This document shows positions 16,821 through 25,014 of a DNA stretch of 64,000 nucleotides, piece by piece (positions within the stretch are counted from its first letter, which is position 1; every line of letters starts with the position of its first letter). A program made the translations under genes and the position numbers. The stretch is taken from the NCBI RefSeq assembly GCF_000163055.2, contig NC_022124.1:620001-684000 (forward strand), written 5' to 3'. The DNA comes from Prevotella sp. oral taxon 299 str. F0039 (lineage in GTDB: Bacteria > Bacteroidota > Bacteroidia > Bacteroidales > Bacteroidaceae). The notes beneath the pieces are model-generated. The model saw only the letters and a list, made by a program, of their open reading frames with translations. It was not told the DNA's origin and ran no database searches.

Positions 16821-17920
16821 GAATATTATTATTGGGCGAATATAGCAATGTGCATACAACTCTTTCTAAGGTATTAAAACAACGTGGACACGAAGTTCTT
16901 TTAATTTCAAATGGTGATTTCTGGAAGAACTATCCACGTGATATTGACCTCAGTAGGCGATATACTAAATGGGGAGGACTACTTTATTGGTTAAAGGTAA
17001 TAATGCTTTTGCCTCGTTTACGCAACTTCGATATTGTTCAAATCATCAATCCTATGTTCCTAGAGTTAAAGGCTCAACGCATCTTTCCTATTTATAATTA
17101 TCTTAAAAAGCATAACAAACGCATTGTTCTTTGTGCCATGGGAATGGATCATTATTGGGTTGATTCCTGCACGAATCATAAACATTTAAGATATAGCGAC
17201 TTTAATATTCACGACAAGGTACGTACTAATAAAGATGCAATAGCAGAACAAGCAGACTGGCTTAACACCCCTAAAGAAACACTAAACAAGCATATTGCCC
17301 ATACATGCGACGCAATTGTTAGTGGATTATACGAGTATTGGGCTACCTATCAACTTTATTTTCCTCAAAAAAATATATTTATCCCCTTTCCTATTCCTAT
17401 TGAAACACAACCCGAAGAGATAGGGGCTTTTCATTATCCTTTAAGGATATTTATTGGAATAAGTAAAAATCGACACGAATATAAGGGTACAGACATAATG
17501 TTAAAAGCCGCAAAAGCAATAGCAAATAAATATCCTTCTAAGGTTATTTTGCACGAGGTGAAAGGTGTTCCCTTTAATGAATATCAGCAAATTATGAACG
17601 GGAGTGATATTATTCTTGACCAATTATATAGTTATACTCCTGCAATGAATGGACTTTTAGCTATGAGTAAGGGGATAATATGTGTAGGTGGAGGCGAGCC
17701 TGAGAATTATAATATCTTGAATGAAAACACTTTAAAACCTATTATAAATGTTGAACCAAACTATGAAAGTGTTGAAACTGCACTCGAAGAGCTTGTTCTT
17801 GCACCCGACAAAATTCAGAAATTAAAAGAAGATAGTATTCATTATGTTGAGAAACATCACGATGAAAATAAAGTTGCGAAGCAATACGAAGACCTTTATT
17901 GGCGACTTCTAAGAGCCTAA
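16817..17920 (+). CDS. GT-B fold glycosyltransferase (family 4-like, operon gene 3)
   Basis: A 367-residue protein with the two Rossmann-like halves of GT-B enzymes. The N-terminal half starts MRILLLGEYSNVHTTLSKVL; the C-terminal half has GISKNRHEYKGTDIMLKAA near residue 214 (KGTD being the typical phosphate-contacting loop of family 4), then DQLYSYTPAMNGLLAMS and GGGEPENYNI, where GT4 enzymes have their E-x7-E nucleotide-sugar motif. The motif is not canonical, so I stop at 'GT4-like'. Last of three overlapping genes; no clear terminator follows. Confidence 0.82.
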   Translation: MRILLLGEYSNVHTTLSKVLKQRGHEVLLISNGDFWKNYPRDIDLSRRYTKWGGLLYWLKVIMLLPRLRNFDIVQIINPMFLELKAQRIFPIYNYLKKHNKRIVLCAMGMDHYWVDSCTNHKHLRYSDFNIHDKVRTNKDAIAEQADWLNTPKETLNKHIAHTCDAIVSGLYEYWATYQLYFPQKNIFIPFPIPIETQPEEIGAFHYPLRIFIGISKNRHEYKGTDIMLKAAKAIANKYPSKVILHEVKGVPFNEYQQIMNGSDIILDQLYSYTPAMNGLLAMSKGIICVGGGEPENYNILNENTLKPIINVEPNYESVETALEELVLAPDKIQKLKEDSIHYVEKHHDENKVAKQYEDLYWRLLRA

Positions 17921-18154
17921 AAAGTAAACTCTCTTTCTGAAATTCTTTCTTTATTTGTATACAATAGTTGTGCTATTACTTGTTTCTATGTATGCTTAAT
18001 ACAATATCTGTTGTGATAGATGTTTACCATAGTGCCGTTTAAAATATCTAATTTATAGTTGTGCGGTATTTACTTATTATGTTTTGAAATAGCAAAAGGT
18101 ACATAATTGAAATAAAGATAGTTTATTAAATAATTAAGAAAATAATGATTTTTG

Positions 18155-18187
18155 TTTGATTTATATTAAATAAAAGCATTAACTTTG
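18155..18187 (+). promoter_or_regulatory. Promoter (TTTG -33 and TAACTTTG -7)
   Basis: TTTG and TAACTTTG are separated by 21 bases. The transcript would carry a leader of about 155 bases before the secreted-protein gene, containing a 22-codon upstream frame. The 250 bases before the promoter, after the glycosyltransferase operon, hold nothing I can support. Confidence 0.7.
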
Positions 18188-18236
18188 CATTGAAATCATA
18201 AAACCAGTGTGTTTTTATGCTATAATATCTTAAAAA

Positions 18237-18305
18237 ATGAAACCCTTAAGGAAGATGATGATCATCTTAGGCTTCAACCTTTGCATGCAAATAAGTGTGC
18301 GTTAA
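18237..18305 (+). CDS. Possible 22-residue leader peptide
   Basis: An ATG about 45 bases after the promoter opens a 22-codon frame (MKPLRKMMIILGFNLCMQIS, then VR) ending 41 bases before the secreted-protein start. It has a basic start and hydrophobic middle like a signal peptide stub. It might be a translated leader or a chance frame; nothing else supports it. Confidence 0.25.
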   Translation: MKPLRKMMIILGFNLCMQISVR

Positions 18306-18346
18306 ACAACTAGATTACATTAATTAATAACTTAAAATAATAGATT

Positions 18347-19435
18347 ATGATGAAAACATCTACTACAAAACGAATTGGTATGGCAATTGTCATGCTATTT
18401 GTATGTGCTTTTACATTCGCAGAAGACTTGCATCTTGATTTCAAAAAGAACCCTATGGGCTGGATTGATGGTCGAAATAAGATGGCGCTTAACACCGACT
18501 ACACTTATAAAGATATTGTCTTTACAGTGACAAAAATGGACGGAGGCTATAGAACTTATATCCAAGGAGGTTATTTAACCATTAATTCTTTCAATCAATT
18601 TAAGTTGAAAGCACTTAATGGAAAGCGCATAAAAAAAGTAGCTTTTCAAATAAGAATAGCCGATGATTATGTATTAGAGACTGATGATAAGCGCTTTCCT
18701 GTGAAAGAAAACTCTAAATATTTCTATCATGAGTGGGACGAAGCAAAGGCAGAAATAGTGTTTACTAATACAAGTCGCTTAACAGAAGTGATCGTTTCAG
18801 ATATCTTTATTACCTTAGAAGGTGGTGAAACGCCTGTAGTTCCAGAGCCAGAGGTTCCAACAACAACTGTTACTTACGACTTTAACAAATTAAATCCAGC
18901 TTGGAATGTTGAGAGTGTAGTAAACGATCCTTTCAATAAAAACAACGGAAAGATTGAAGATAATCATAAACTTATACAAGATGGAGTGGTGCTTACACCA
19001 TCAAATGTGAGTAAGACAGAATATATTCGTGTATTAGAAAACATTCTTACAATACCAGCAACTAGTGGAATAACACTTGAAGCACCAGCAGGAAAGACTA
19101 TAGCTAAAGTCGAATTTGTATTAGCAAGCTCTAGAAGTAATCTTAAAGTAAGCGGTACTGATACAGAACTTGAAGCTATTAGAAAGACTGTAACACATAA
19201 AGTTGATGCTCAAAAGGTATCTTTCGAAGCTGTAGCAGGTAAAGCACAAATAACTAAAATAAATGTTGTTTTGAAAGATGGAACACCAACTGGCATCACA
19301 ACAGTGCGTGAAACACAACAAAACGACAAGCGTGTTTACAACCTAAATGGTGTTGCAGTGGGCACAGTAGAGCAATTAAGCACTCTACCAAAGGGTGTTT
19401 ACATAATAAACGGAACTAAAGTTTTAGTTCATTAA
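18347..19435 (+). CDS. Secreted protein with two tandem related modules and a Prevotella-type C-terminal tail
   Basis: I do not recognise a function. A signal peptide (residues 1-25, cleavage after FTFA) is followed by two modules of about 130 residues separated by a proline-rich linker (161-174). Both modules open with an aromatic DF-x-K-x2-P-x-W pattern (LDFKKNPMGW and YDFNKLNPAW), continue with a strand ending in DI/DGVV plus T, and share a GKxIxKVxF segment (NGKRIKKVAF, AGKTIAKVEF), so they look like a duplicated beta-domain. The last 47 residues (RVYNLNGVAV...LPKGVYIINGTKV) resemble the C-terminal signal-like tail of many Prevotella exported proteins, possibly a type IX cargo signal. The type IX genes lie a few kb downstream. 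The start is the second codon pair MMK; either Met would do. Confidence 0.75.
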   Translation: MMKTSTTKRIGMAIVMLFVCAFTFAEDLHLDFKKNPMGWIDGRNKMALNTDYTYKDIVFTVTKMDGGYRTYIQGGYLTINSFNQFKLKALNGKRIKKVAFQIRIADDYVLETDDKRFPVKENSKYFYHEWDEAKAEIVFTNTSRLTEVIVSDIFITLEGGETPVVPEPEVPTTTVTYDFNKLNPAWNVESVVNDPFNKNNGKIEDNHKLIQDGVVLTPSNVSKTEYIRVLENILTIPATSGITLEAPAGKTIAKVEFVLASSRSNLKVSGTDTELEAIRKTVTHKVDAQKVSFEAVAGKAQITKINVVLKDGTPTGITTVRETQQNDKRVYNLNGVAVGTVEQLSTLPKGVYIINGTKVLVH

Positions 19436-19477
19436 GAGGTAAAAATAATTGTATTAATGATAATCTTTTTAGATGGT

Positions 19478-19515
19478 AGCCCTGTTATTCGTGATGAATG
19501 ACGGGGCTTTTTCTT
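19478..19515 (+). terminator. Terminator after the secreted protein
   Basis: Stem AGCCCTGT/ACGGGGCT (one G-U pair) with a 15-base loop, followed by TTTTTCTTTCT. Confidence 0.75.
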
Positions 19516-19581
19516 TCTGTCTCCTTTTAATTTTATTTTTATTTAAAAGTGTTTGTATATCAATGATATAGCGTGAGCCAA

Positions 19582-19669
19582 CTAAAAGCATTGCAATTTG
19601 TTTGTAAAAACACTGCTTTTAGGTTGCAATAACATAGCTATTAAGTCGCAATAACAATGCTTTTATCAA
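19582..19669. repeat. Four-unit 22-bp palindromic array (locus 5)
   Basis: Units open CTAAAAG, GTAAAAA, GCAATAA and GCAATAA. Right halves read GCAATT, GCTTTT, GCTATT and GCTTTT at a 22-base period. The array lies between the terminator of the secreted-protein gene and the mutY promoter. Confidence 0.85.
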
Positions 19670-19812
19670 TTTCGTAATATCTTCTTTCATTCAACCAACA
19701 CGGCGGTTGCTTATCAATATCCTTACTTCTAAAAACGAAAAAGCATAGCGCAAAAACTACTTTTTATAGCAATCGTTTCCCCGTCGTATTCATCACTTCT
19801 AAAGAAAAGCAT

Positions 19813-19820
19813 TATCTTTG
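19813..19820 (+). promoter_or_regulatory. -7 element of mutY
   Basis: TATCTTTG, ending nine bases before the mutY ATG. It also shows that a TTG further upstream in frame (inside this element) cannot be the start. Confidence 0.7.
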
Positions 19821-19829
19821 CGGTTAAAT

Positions 19830-20891
19830 ATGAGTAAAGAACAACAGTTTGCACCCACACTTTTAGCGTGGTATAGCATCAATGGACGTGAACTTCCATG
19901 GCGAAAAACAACCAATCCCTATTTCATTTGGTTGAGCGAGATTATCCTTCAGCAAACAAGAGTTGAACAGGGAATGAGCTATTGGCATAAGTTTGTAAAC
20001 CATTATGGCACTGTTGAACAGCTAGCCTTAGCAAGTGAAGATGCAGTTCTGTTGCTTTGGCAAGGATTAGGCTATTATTCTCGGGCACGAAACATGCTAG
20101 TTGCGGCTCAACAAGTAGTAGGAATGGGAGGTTTCCCTACCACATCTAAAGAGTTACAGAAGCTTAAAGGCGTTGGTATTTATACCGCATCTGCCATAGC
20201 TTCGTTTGCTTTTAACGAGCAAGTAGCCGTTGTAGATGGTAATGTTTATAGAGTACTGGCACGCTATTTCGGTATAGATGTGCCAATAGATGATAGGAAA
20301 GGAAAAGAACTTTTTGAACAATTGGCGCAGCGTTTGTTACCTCCTAAGGGCGGTGCTCAATACAATCAAGCGATAATGGATTTCGGTGCACTTCAATGTG
20401 TACCCGCTTCTCCCAACTGCATGCAATGCCCTTTGATAGAAACTTGCGACGCTTTTAGAAATGATAAGGTTGCAACCCTGCCTGTAAAGCAAAAGAAAGT
20501 GAAAAAGCAAAATGTGCTTTTACATTATGTTTACTTGCAATGCAATGGTAAAACAGCCTTGATGCGCCGAGGAAAGGGTGATATTTGGAATGGGTTGTGG
20601 CAACCTTTGTTGTTAGAAGACCTACTTCAACAACCCATTGAGCCATCAAGCGAATATCAAACACTGCAAAAGCACTATCCACAAGCCGTTCAAGTGGTGA
20701 AAGAACTCAAACATTTGCTAACTCATCGAACCATCTTTGCCAACTTGTTTTTTATTCGTTTAGAGAAAGAAATAAACCTTCCCGAACCCTATCAGTGGGT
20801 GAAAGAAAACGAAATAGAGCAGTATGCGCACTCTCGTTTGGTGGAGTTGCTCATCGAAAAAGTGAGAGATTATCTGGGAGCGAATCACTAA
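19830..20891 (+). CDS. mutY: A/G-specific adenine glycosylase
   Basis: Removes adenine mispaired with 8-oxoguanine. The HhH-GPD glycosylase domain is visible: LPWRKTTNPYFIWLSEIILQ with the catalytic Glu, QQTRVEQ, the hairpin LKGVGIYTASAIA near residue 115, and VVDGNVYRV with the catalytic Asp. The 4Fe-4S cluster ligands follow the C-x6-C-x2-C-x5-C spacing in CVPASPNCMQCPLIETC. The C-terminal NUDIX-like domain (MRRGKGDIWNGLWQPLL) recognises 8-oxoG. I chose the ATG giving MSKEQQFAPTLL because a longer TTG start would lie inside the promoter. The leader is very short, about five bases. Confidence 0.95.
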   Translation: MSKEQQFAPTLLAWYSINGRELPWRKTTNPYFIWLSEIILQQTRVEQGMSYWHKFVNHYGTVEQLALASEDAVLLLWQGLGYYSRARNMLVAAQQVVGMGGFPTTSKELQKLKGVGIYTASAIASFAFNEQVAVVDGNVYRVLARYFGIDVPIDDRKGKELFEQLAQRLLPPKGGAQYNQAIMDFGALQCVPASPNCMQCPLIETCDAFRNDKVATLPVKQKKVKKQNVLLHYVYLQCNGKTALMRRGKGDIWNGLWQPLLLEDLLQQPIEPSSEYQTLQKHYPQAVQVVKELKHLLTHRTIFANLFFIRLEKEINLPEPYQWVKENEIEQYAHSRLVELLIEKVRDYLGANH

Positions 20892-20968
20892 AAATAGGCT
20901 CATCTTATTGCGCTTTTAAAGCATAGAACCACTAAAAAAAAGCAAAAGAAATAGAAGAATAGCATAAT

Positions 20969-21598
20969 ATGAAAAGAAAGAATCTGTTGTTTGCCAATAT
21001 TCAATATACGATAGGTTATGTTTATCGTTGGATAGTGCGTGCAACCAAGTGTCAAGGTTTTGGCATTCAGTCGCCTTGGGCATTTCGTTTTGCTCGCAAT
21101 GTCATCAACGAGCATGCCCTGTATCATGTTTATGGTGACATGAAGAAAGCTTTTCCTTATGCTACAAAGCTAGAACATAAGTTAGGAAAACTCTATTTTC
21201 GTGTTGCTAACTTTATACAACCCACTTGTTGGTGCATTGTTGGTGAGGGAGAAGAGTGGATAGAACCCTATGTAAAAGCTGGCTGTAAAACCACTCGAAT
21301 CGTAGTGGCAAAAACTTTAAAAGAATTGTTTTATTGCGAATTAACCAACGAAGAGAACGTTGTTTTGCTTGTGCAAGACTTCAACGTAGATAACACTCTG
21401 CTTCAAAATGTTATTGCCCTACTCTCGGAAAAGAGCGTTGTGATGATGCCACATATTTATAAAAATACTTTAAGCAAAAGCCTTTGGGAGTTTATTGTGA
21501 ACGACACCAAGGGGCAAGAGTGCTTTGATTTATACTATTGTGGAATGGCTTTCCTCGATAAGAAAAGACATCCCCATTATTATAAAATAAACTTTTAG
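20969..21598 (+). CDS. Methyltransferase-like protein, probably degenerate
   Basis: The N-terminus GFGIQSPWAFRFARNVINE and the C-terminus FDLYYCGMAFLDKKRHPHYYKINF match the two ends of a Bacteroidota family annotated as class I SAM-dependent methyltransferases (HGIHSPF... and ...YYIINF). Between them, the place where the glycine-rich SAM loop should lie reads CWCIVGEGEEWIEP, without the acidic residue after strand 2, and the protein is short at 209 aa. It may therefore have lost SAM binding. It lies between mutY and the type IX genes with no obvious promoter of its own. Family assignment is by terminal motifs only. Confidence 0.6.
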   Translation: MKRKNLLFANIQYTIGYVYRWIVRATKCQGFGIQSPWAFRFARNVINEHALYHVYGDMKKAFPYATKLEHKLGKLYFRVANFIQPTCWCIVGEGEEWIEPYVKAGCKTTRIVVAKTLKELFYCELTNEENVVLLVQDFNVDNTLLQNVIALLSEKSVVMMPHIYKNTLSKSLWEFIVNDTKGQECFDLYYCGMAFLDKKRHPHYYKINF

Positions 21599-21700
21599 CT
21601 AGATGCAATGCATCTCTTTGTTGCAGAAAATAATGATTTGAGGATATAAATAATATTATAAAAAGTACAATAAAGTAGCAATCAAAACGTTAATAATAAA

Positions 21701-22642
21701 GTGTTGAGGAGATTAGTTATAGTGGTGGGGGCATTGTTTGCATGCGTTTTGGTTGTAAAAGCGCAATACGATGCTAATTTTAGTCATTATTTTGGCATGC
21801 CCACATCATTCAATCCCGCCGCAGTTGGAAGTCAATCAAAATTGAATATAACAGCGGCTTATGCTCATAACTTTGCTGGTTTTGAGCATAATCCACGCAC
21901 AATGTACCTTTCGGGCGACCTTCCTGTTCGCTTTCTGAATAGCTTTCACGGTGTGGGAGGTTATTTTATGAACGATCAAATAGGTTTGTTTAGTCATCAG
22001 AGCATCAATGCACAATATGCACTTCAAAGTAAATTATTTGGCGGAGTGCTTGCTATCGGACTTCAAGTGGGTATGCTTACCGAGCAATTTGATGGCACAA
22101 AGCTCGATCCAAACGAAACAAACGACCCAGCATTGCCCACAACTAAGGAAACAGGAAACGCTGTAGATATGGGTATAGGAGTCTTTTTTAATAATAAAGA
22201 CAAATGGTATGTAGGTGCATCTGCAAAACATCTCAATGCTCCAAAGGTGAAAATTGGGGAGCGAAACACACTTCCTGTAGACCCTATGTATTATCTAACG
22301 GCAGGCTATCGAATTAAGTTCAGAAACCCATTTGTTACTCTTCAGCCTTCAATATTGGCACGAACAGATTTAAGTGGGTATCGGGTAGATCTTACAAATC
22401 GTGTGGTTTACAACAACGAAAACCGCTTGTTATATGGCGGTGTGGGCTATAGTCCAACCAATTCGGTGACCTTTTTGATTGGAGGAAGCGTGAAAGGATT
22501 TGTGTTAGGCTATAGTTATGAGCTTTATACATCGGCTATTAGTGTTGGAAATGGTAGTCACGAACTGTTCATTGGCTATCAAACAGACATCAACTTTGCG
22601 AAGAAAGGCAGAAATAAACATCAGTCTGTGCGTATCTTATAA
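21701..22642 (+). CDS. porP: Type IX secretion outer-membrane protein PorP/SprF family
   Basis: First gene of the type IX secretion operon. The 313 residues begin with a signal peptide (ending VVKAQ) and continue YDANFSHYFGMPTSFNPAAVGS, the start of the PorP/SprF fold, with alternating strands of an outer-membrane barrel and the C-terminal GSHELFIGYQTDINF strand. In Porphyromonas PorP is needed for secretion, and in Flavobacterium SprF proteins pair with adhesins. The start is GTG (or the TTG next to it); no ATG is available before the signal peptide. The next gene begins 119 bases downstream. Confidence 0.9.
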   Translation: MLRRLVIVVGALFACVLVVKAQYDANFSHYFGMPTSFNPAAVGSQSKLNITAAYAHNFAGFEHNPRTMYLSGDLPVRFLNSFHGVGGYFMNDQIGLFSHQSINAQYALQSKLFGGVLAIGLQVGMLTEQFDGTKLDPNETNDPALPTTKETGNAVDMGIGVFFNNKDKWYVGASAKHLNAPKVKIGERNTLPVDPMYYLTAGYRIKFRNPFVTLQPSILARTDLSGYRVDLTNRVVYNNENRLLYGGVGYSPTNSVTFLIGGSVKGFVLGYSYELYTSAISVGNGSHELFIGYQTDINFAKKGRNKHQSVRIL

Positions 22643-22761
22643 ATAGATATTCTTCCTTTATAAAACAGCCGTTATCAACTTGTTGACATGCAAAAAGAGT
22701 ATTGAAGCAAAATATGAGACAAACAATAGAACGAACAAAATAAAGAGATTAAATAATATAA

Positions 22762-24213
22762 ATGAGAAAACAAGTAACATTCCTTTGGACATTTATTGCA
22801 GCCATAGCTCTTAGTAGCTGCTTTGGTAGTAAGAATGCCACCACAAATTCGAAACAAGGTGGTGAGGTAGTTGGAGTGAGTGGTCACCCTTTTAGCGAGC
22901 CAACGCCTTATGGTATGACCAAAATATCACGTGGCTACCTTCACATGGGTATTGATAAACAAGACTCATTGTGGGGTATGAAAACTCCAGTTAAAGACAT
23001 ATCAGTAGATGGTTTCTGGATGGATGAAACAGAAGTAAGTAATTCTAAATATAAACAATTTGTGATGTGGGTTCGTGATAGTATTCTAAGAACTCGCCTT
23101 GCAGACCCTGCTTATGGCGGAGATGAAACCTATTTGATTACAGAAGATAAAGAAGGTAACCCCATTTCACCACGTATTAATTGGAAAAAGCCACTTCCTC
23201 GTAAACCAAACGAAGATGAAAAACGTGCTTTTGAAAGTCTTTATAAAACCAATCCCGTTACAGGTGAGAAGCTTTTAGACTATCGCCAGTTGAATTATAA
23301 ATATCAAGTATACGATTATACCACAGCTGCTTTGCGTCGTAACCGATTCAATCCAAGTGAAAGAGATTTGAATACCGACAACGAAGGTGCATCTATTGAA
23401 CCCGTAATGATATCGAAAGATACGGCTTATATAAATGACGAAGGACGCATTGTCAGCGAAACTATCAATCGAGAGCTAACAAGTGAGTGGGATTTCTTAA
23501 ACACTTATATAGTGAATGTTTATCCTGATACAACCTGTTGGGTAAACGATTTCCGTAATTCAGATAACGAAGTGTATCTCAGGAACTATTTTAGTAACCC
23601 TGCATATAGCGACTATCCAGTTGTAGGAGTTACGTGGGAACAGGCTAATGCCTATTGTGCTTGGCGCACAGATTACCTCTTAAAAGGACTAGGAGCAGAG
23701 GCTAGATATGTTCAACGCTATCGACTTCCAACCGAAGCAGAATGGGAATATGCTGCAAGAGGAAAGAGTGGAAGCGAATATCCATGGGAAAATGAAGACG
23801 TAAAAAGTGGAAATGGCTGCTTCTATGCAAACTTTAAGCCCGATAGAGGTAACTATACCAAAGATGGAAACTTGATAACAAGTCGCACAGGTATATATTC
23901 TGCTAATTCAAATGGACTCTTTGATATGGCAGGTAACGTGGCAGAATGGACTGGAACCATATATACTGAGGCTGGAGTAGATGCAATGAACGATCTAAAT
24001 CCACAGCTATCGTATAACGCAGCCAAGGAAGATCCATACAAACTAAAGAAGAAAAGCGTTAGAGGAGGATCGTGGAAAGATCCCGAATCGTATATAAGAA
24101 GCGCATGGAGAACATGGGAATACCAAAATCAACCACGCTCTTATATTGGCTTTAGATGCGTAAGAAGCTTAGCAAATACCACAAGTGTTAAACAAAAAAA
24201 GAATAAAAAGTAA
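22762..24213 (+). CDS. porK: Type IX secretion lipoprotein PorK/GldK
   Basis: A 483-residue outer-membrane lipoprotein that forms the periplasmic ring with PorN. The lipobox is ALSSC (Cys20). The rest is a formylglycine-generating-enzyme (SUMF1-like) domain: GYLHMGIDKQD, DGFWMDETEVSNSKYKQFV, PVVGVTWEQANAYCAWR, YRLPTEAEWEYAARG, LFDMAGNVAEWTG, VRGGSWKDP, and the final YIGFRCVRS. In this lineage the fold is structural and not catalytic. The stop codon is followed after one base by the porL ATG. Confidence 0.95.
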   Translation: MRKQVTFLWTFIAAIALSSCFGSKNATTNSKQGGEVVGVSGHPFSEPTPYGMTKISRGYLHMGIDKQDSLWGMKTPVKDISVDGFWMDETEVSNSKYKQFVMWVRDSILRTRLADPAYGGDETYLITEDKEGNPISPRINWKKPLPRKPNEDEKRAFESLYKTNPVTGEKLLDYRQLNYKYQVYDYTTAALRRNRFNPSERDLNTDNEGASIEPVMISKDTAYINDEGRIVSETINRELTSEWDFLNTYIVNVYPDTTCWVNDFRNSDNEVYLRNYFSNPAYSDYPVVGVTWEQANAYCAWRTDYLLKGLGAEARYVQRYRLPTEAEWEYAARGKSGSEYPWENEDVKSGNGCFYANFKPDRGNYTKDGNLITSRTGIYSANSNGLFDMAGNVAEWTGTIYTEAGVDAMNDLNPQLSYNAAKEDPYKLKKKSVRGGSWKDPESYIRSAWRTWEYQNQPRSYIGFRCVRSLANTTSVKQKKNKK

Positions 24214-24214
24214 T

Positions 24215-24979
24215 ATGTCTGAATATAGTAAATACAACATTGTTTATCGTTTACAAAAGTGGATAGATAGCGTTCCTGGTCAAACTTTCTTAAACTATGC
24301 TTATAGTTGGGGTGCTGCTATCGTTATCTTAGGTACTCTTTTCAAGCTAACTCACTTGCCAGGAGCTAACATTATGCTATTTCTTGGTATGGGAACAGAG
24401 GTCTGTGTGTTCTTTATTTCAGCGTTCGACCGTCCTTTCGACAAAACTGCTGATGGCTTAGAACTACCTACTCACCCTGATTTAGATGAGGAAGAGCCAG
24501 CAGAACAATGTGTAAGTAAATCTGTAAATACAACAGCTCACATAGCAAAAGCAGGCTTTGCGCCTCAAAATGCAGCTTTTGTGGCTCCTCAAAGTGTTGC
24601 TCCTGAAGCGTTAGAGAACACTATCTCTTGGACAGAACAGCAACAAACACAAACTCCAGAGCTATTAGATGCACAACAAAGATATGTTACAGAGTTGAAT
24701 AACTTAAGTGAAATTCTATCTAAAGTATCTGCTCAAAGCGAGAGATTGGCACGAGATAACGAAGAAATAGATAATCTAAATCGCACTATTACGGGTATTA
24801 CTAAGGTCTATGAGATGCAATTAAAGAGCGCAAGTAAGCAGATGTCGACAATCGATGACATCAATGAACAAAGCGCAAAGATGGCAAGTCAGATAGAACA
24901 ACTCAACAAAATATATACAAGGATGATTGAGGCTATGACTGTAAATATGCGTGCTTCTGGCGCACCTACAATCGAATAA
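24215..24979 (+). CDS. porL: Type IX secretion motor protein PorL/GldL
   Basis: Inner-membrane subunit of the proton-driven PorL-PorM motor. I take the ATG giving MSEYSKYNIVYRLQKW, one base after the porK stop; a longer frame starting inside porK only adds unlike sequence. Two membrane helices span about 26-46 and 52-71, the second containing an acidic residue (Glu62 in GMGTEVCVFFISAF) of the type implicated in proton coupling in GldL. The soluble C-terminal part has a Gln/Ala-rich linker and a long coiled-coil-like region (LNNLSEILSKVSAQSERLA...INEQSAKMASQIEQL). 254 aa. Confidence 0.94.
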   Translation: MSEYSKYNIVYRLQKWIDSVPGQTFLNYAYSWGAAIVILGTLFKLTHLPGANIMLFLGMGTEVCVFFISAFDRPFDKTADGLELPTHPDLDEEEPAEQCVSKSVNTTAHIAKAGFAPQNAAFVAPQSVAPEALENTISWTEQQQTQTPELLDAQQRYVTELNNLSEILSKVSAQSERLARDNEEIDNLNRTITGITKVYEMQLKSASKQMSTIDDINEQSAKMASQIEQLNKIYTRMIEAMTVNMRASGAPTIE

Positions 24980-25014
24980 AATCTCAATACATAAACACTA
25001 TTTATATAATAGGT

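Noticed and set aside
19818..19829. TTG start for mutY
   Set aside because: It falls inside the -7 element of the promoter; the ATG four codons later gives the usual N-terminus.
22762..24213. PorK as a sulfatase-modifying enzyme
   Set aside because: The FGE-like domain is present, but the lipobox and the place in porPKLMN identify the structural type IX protein.
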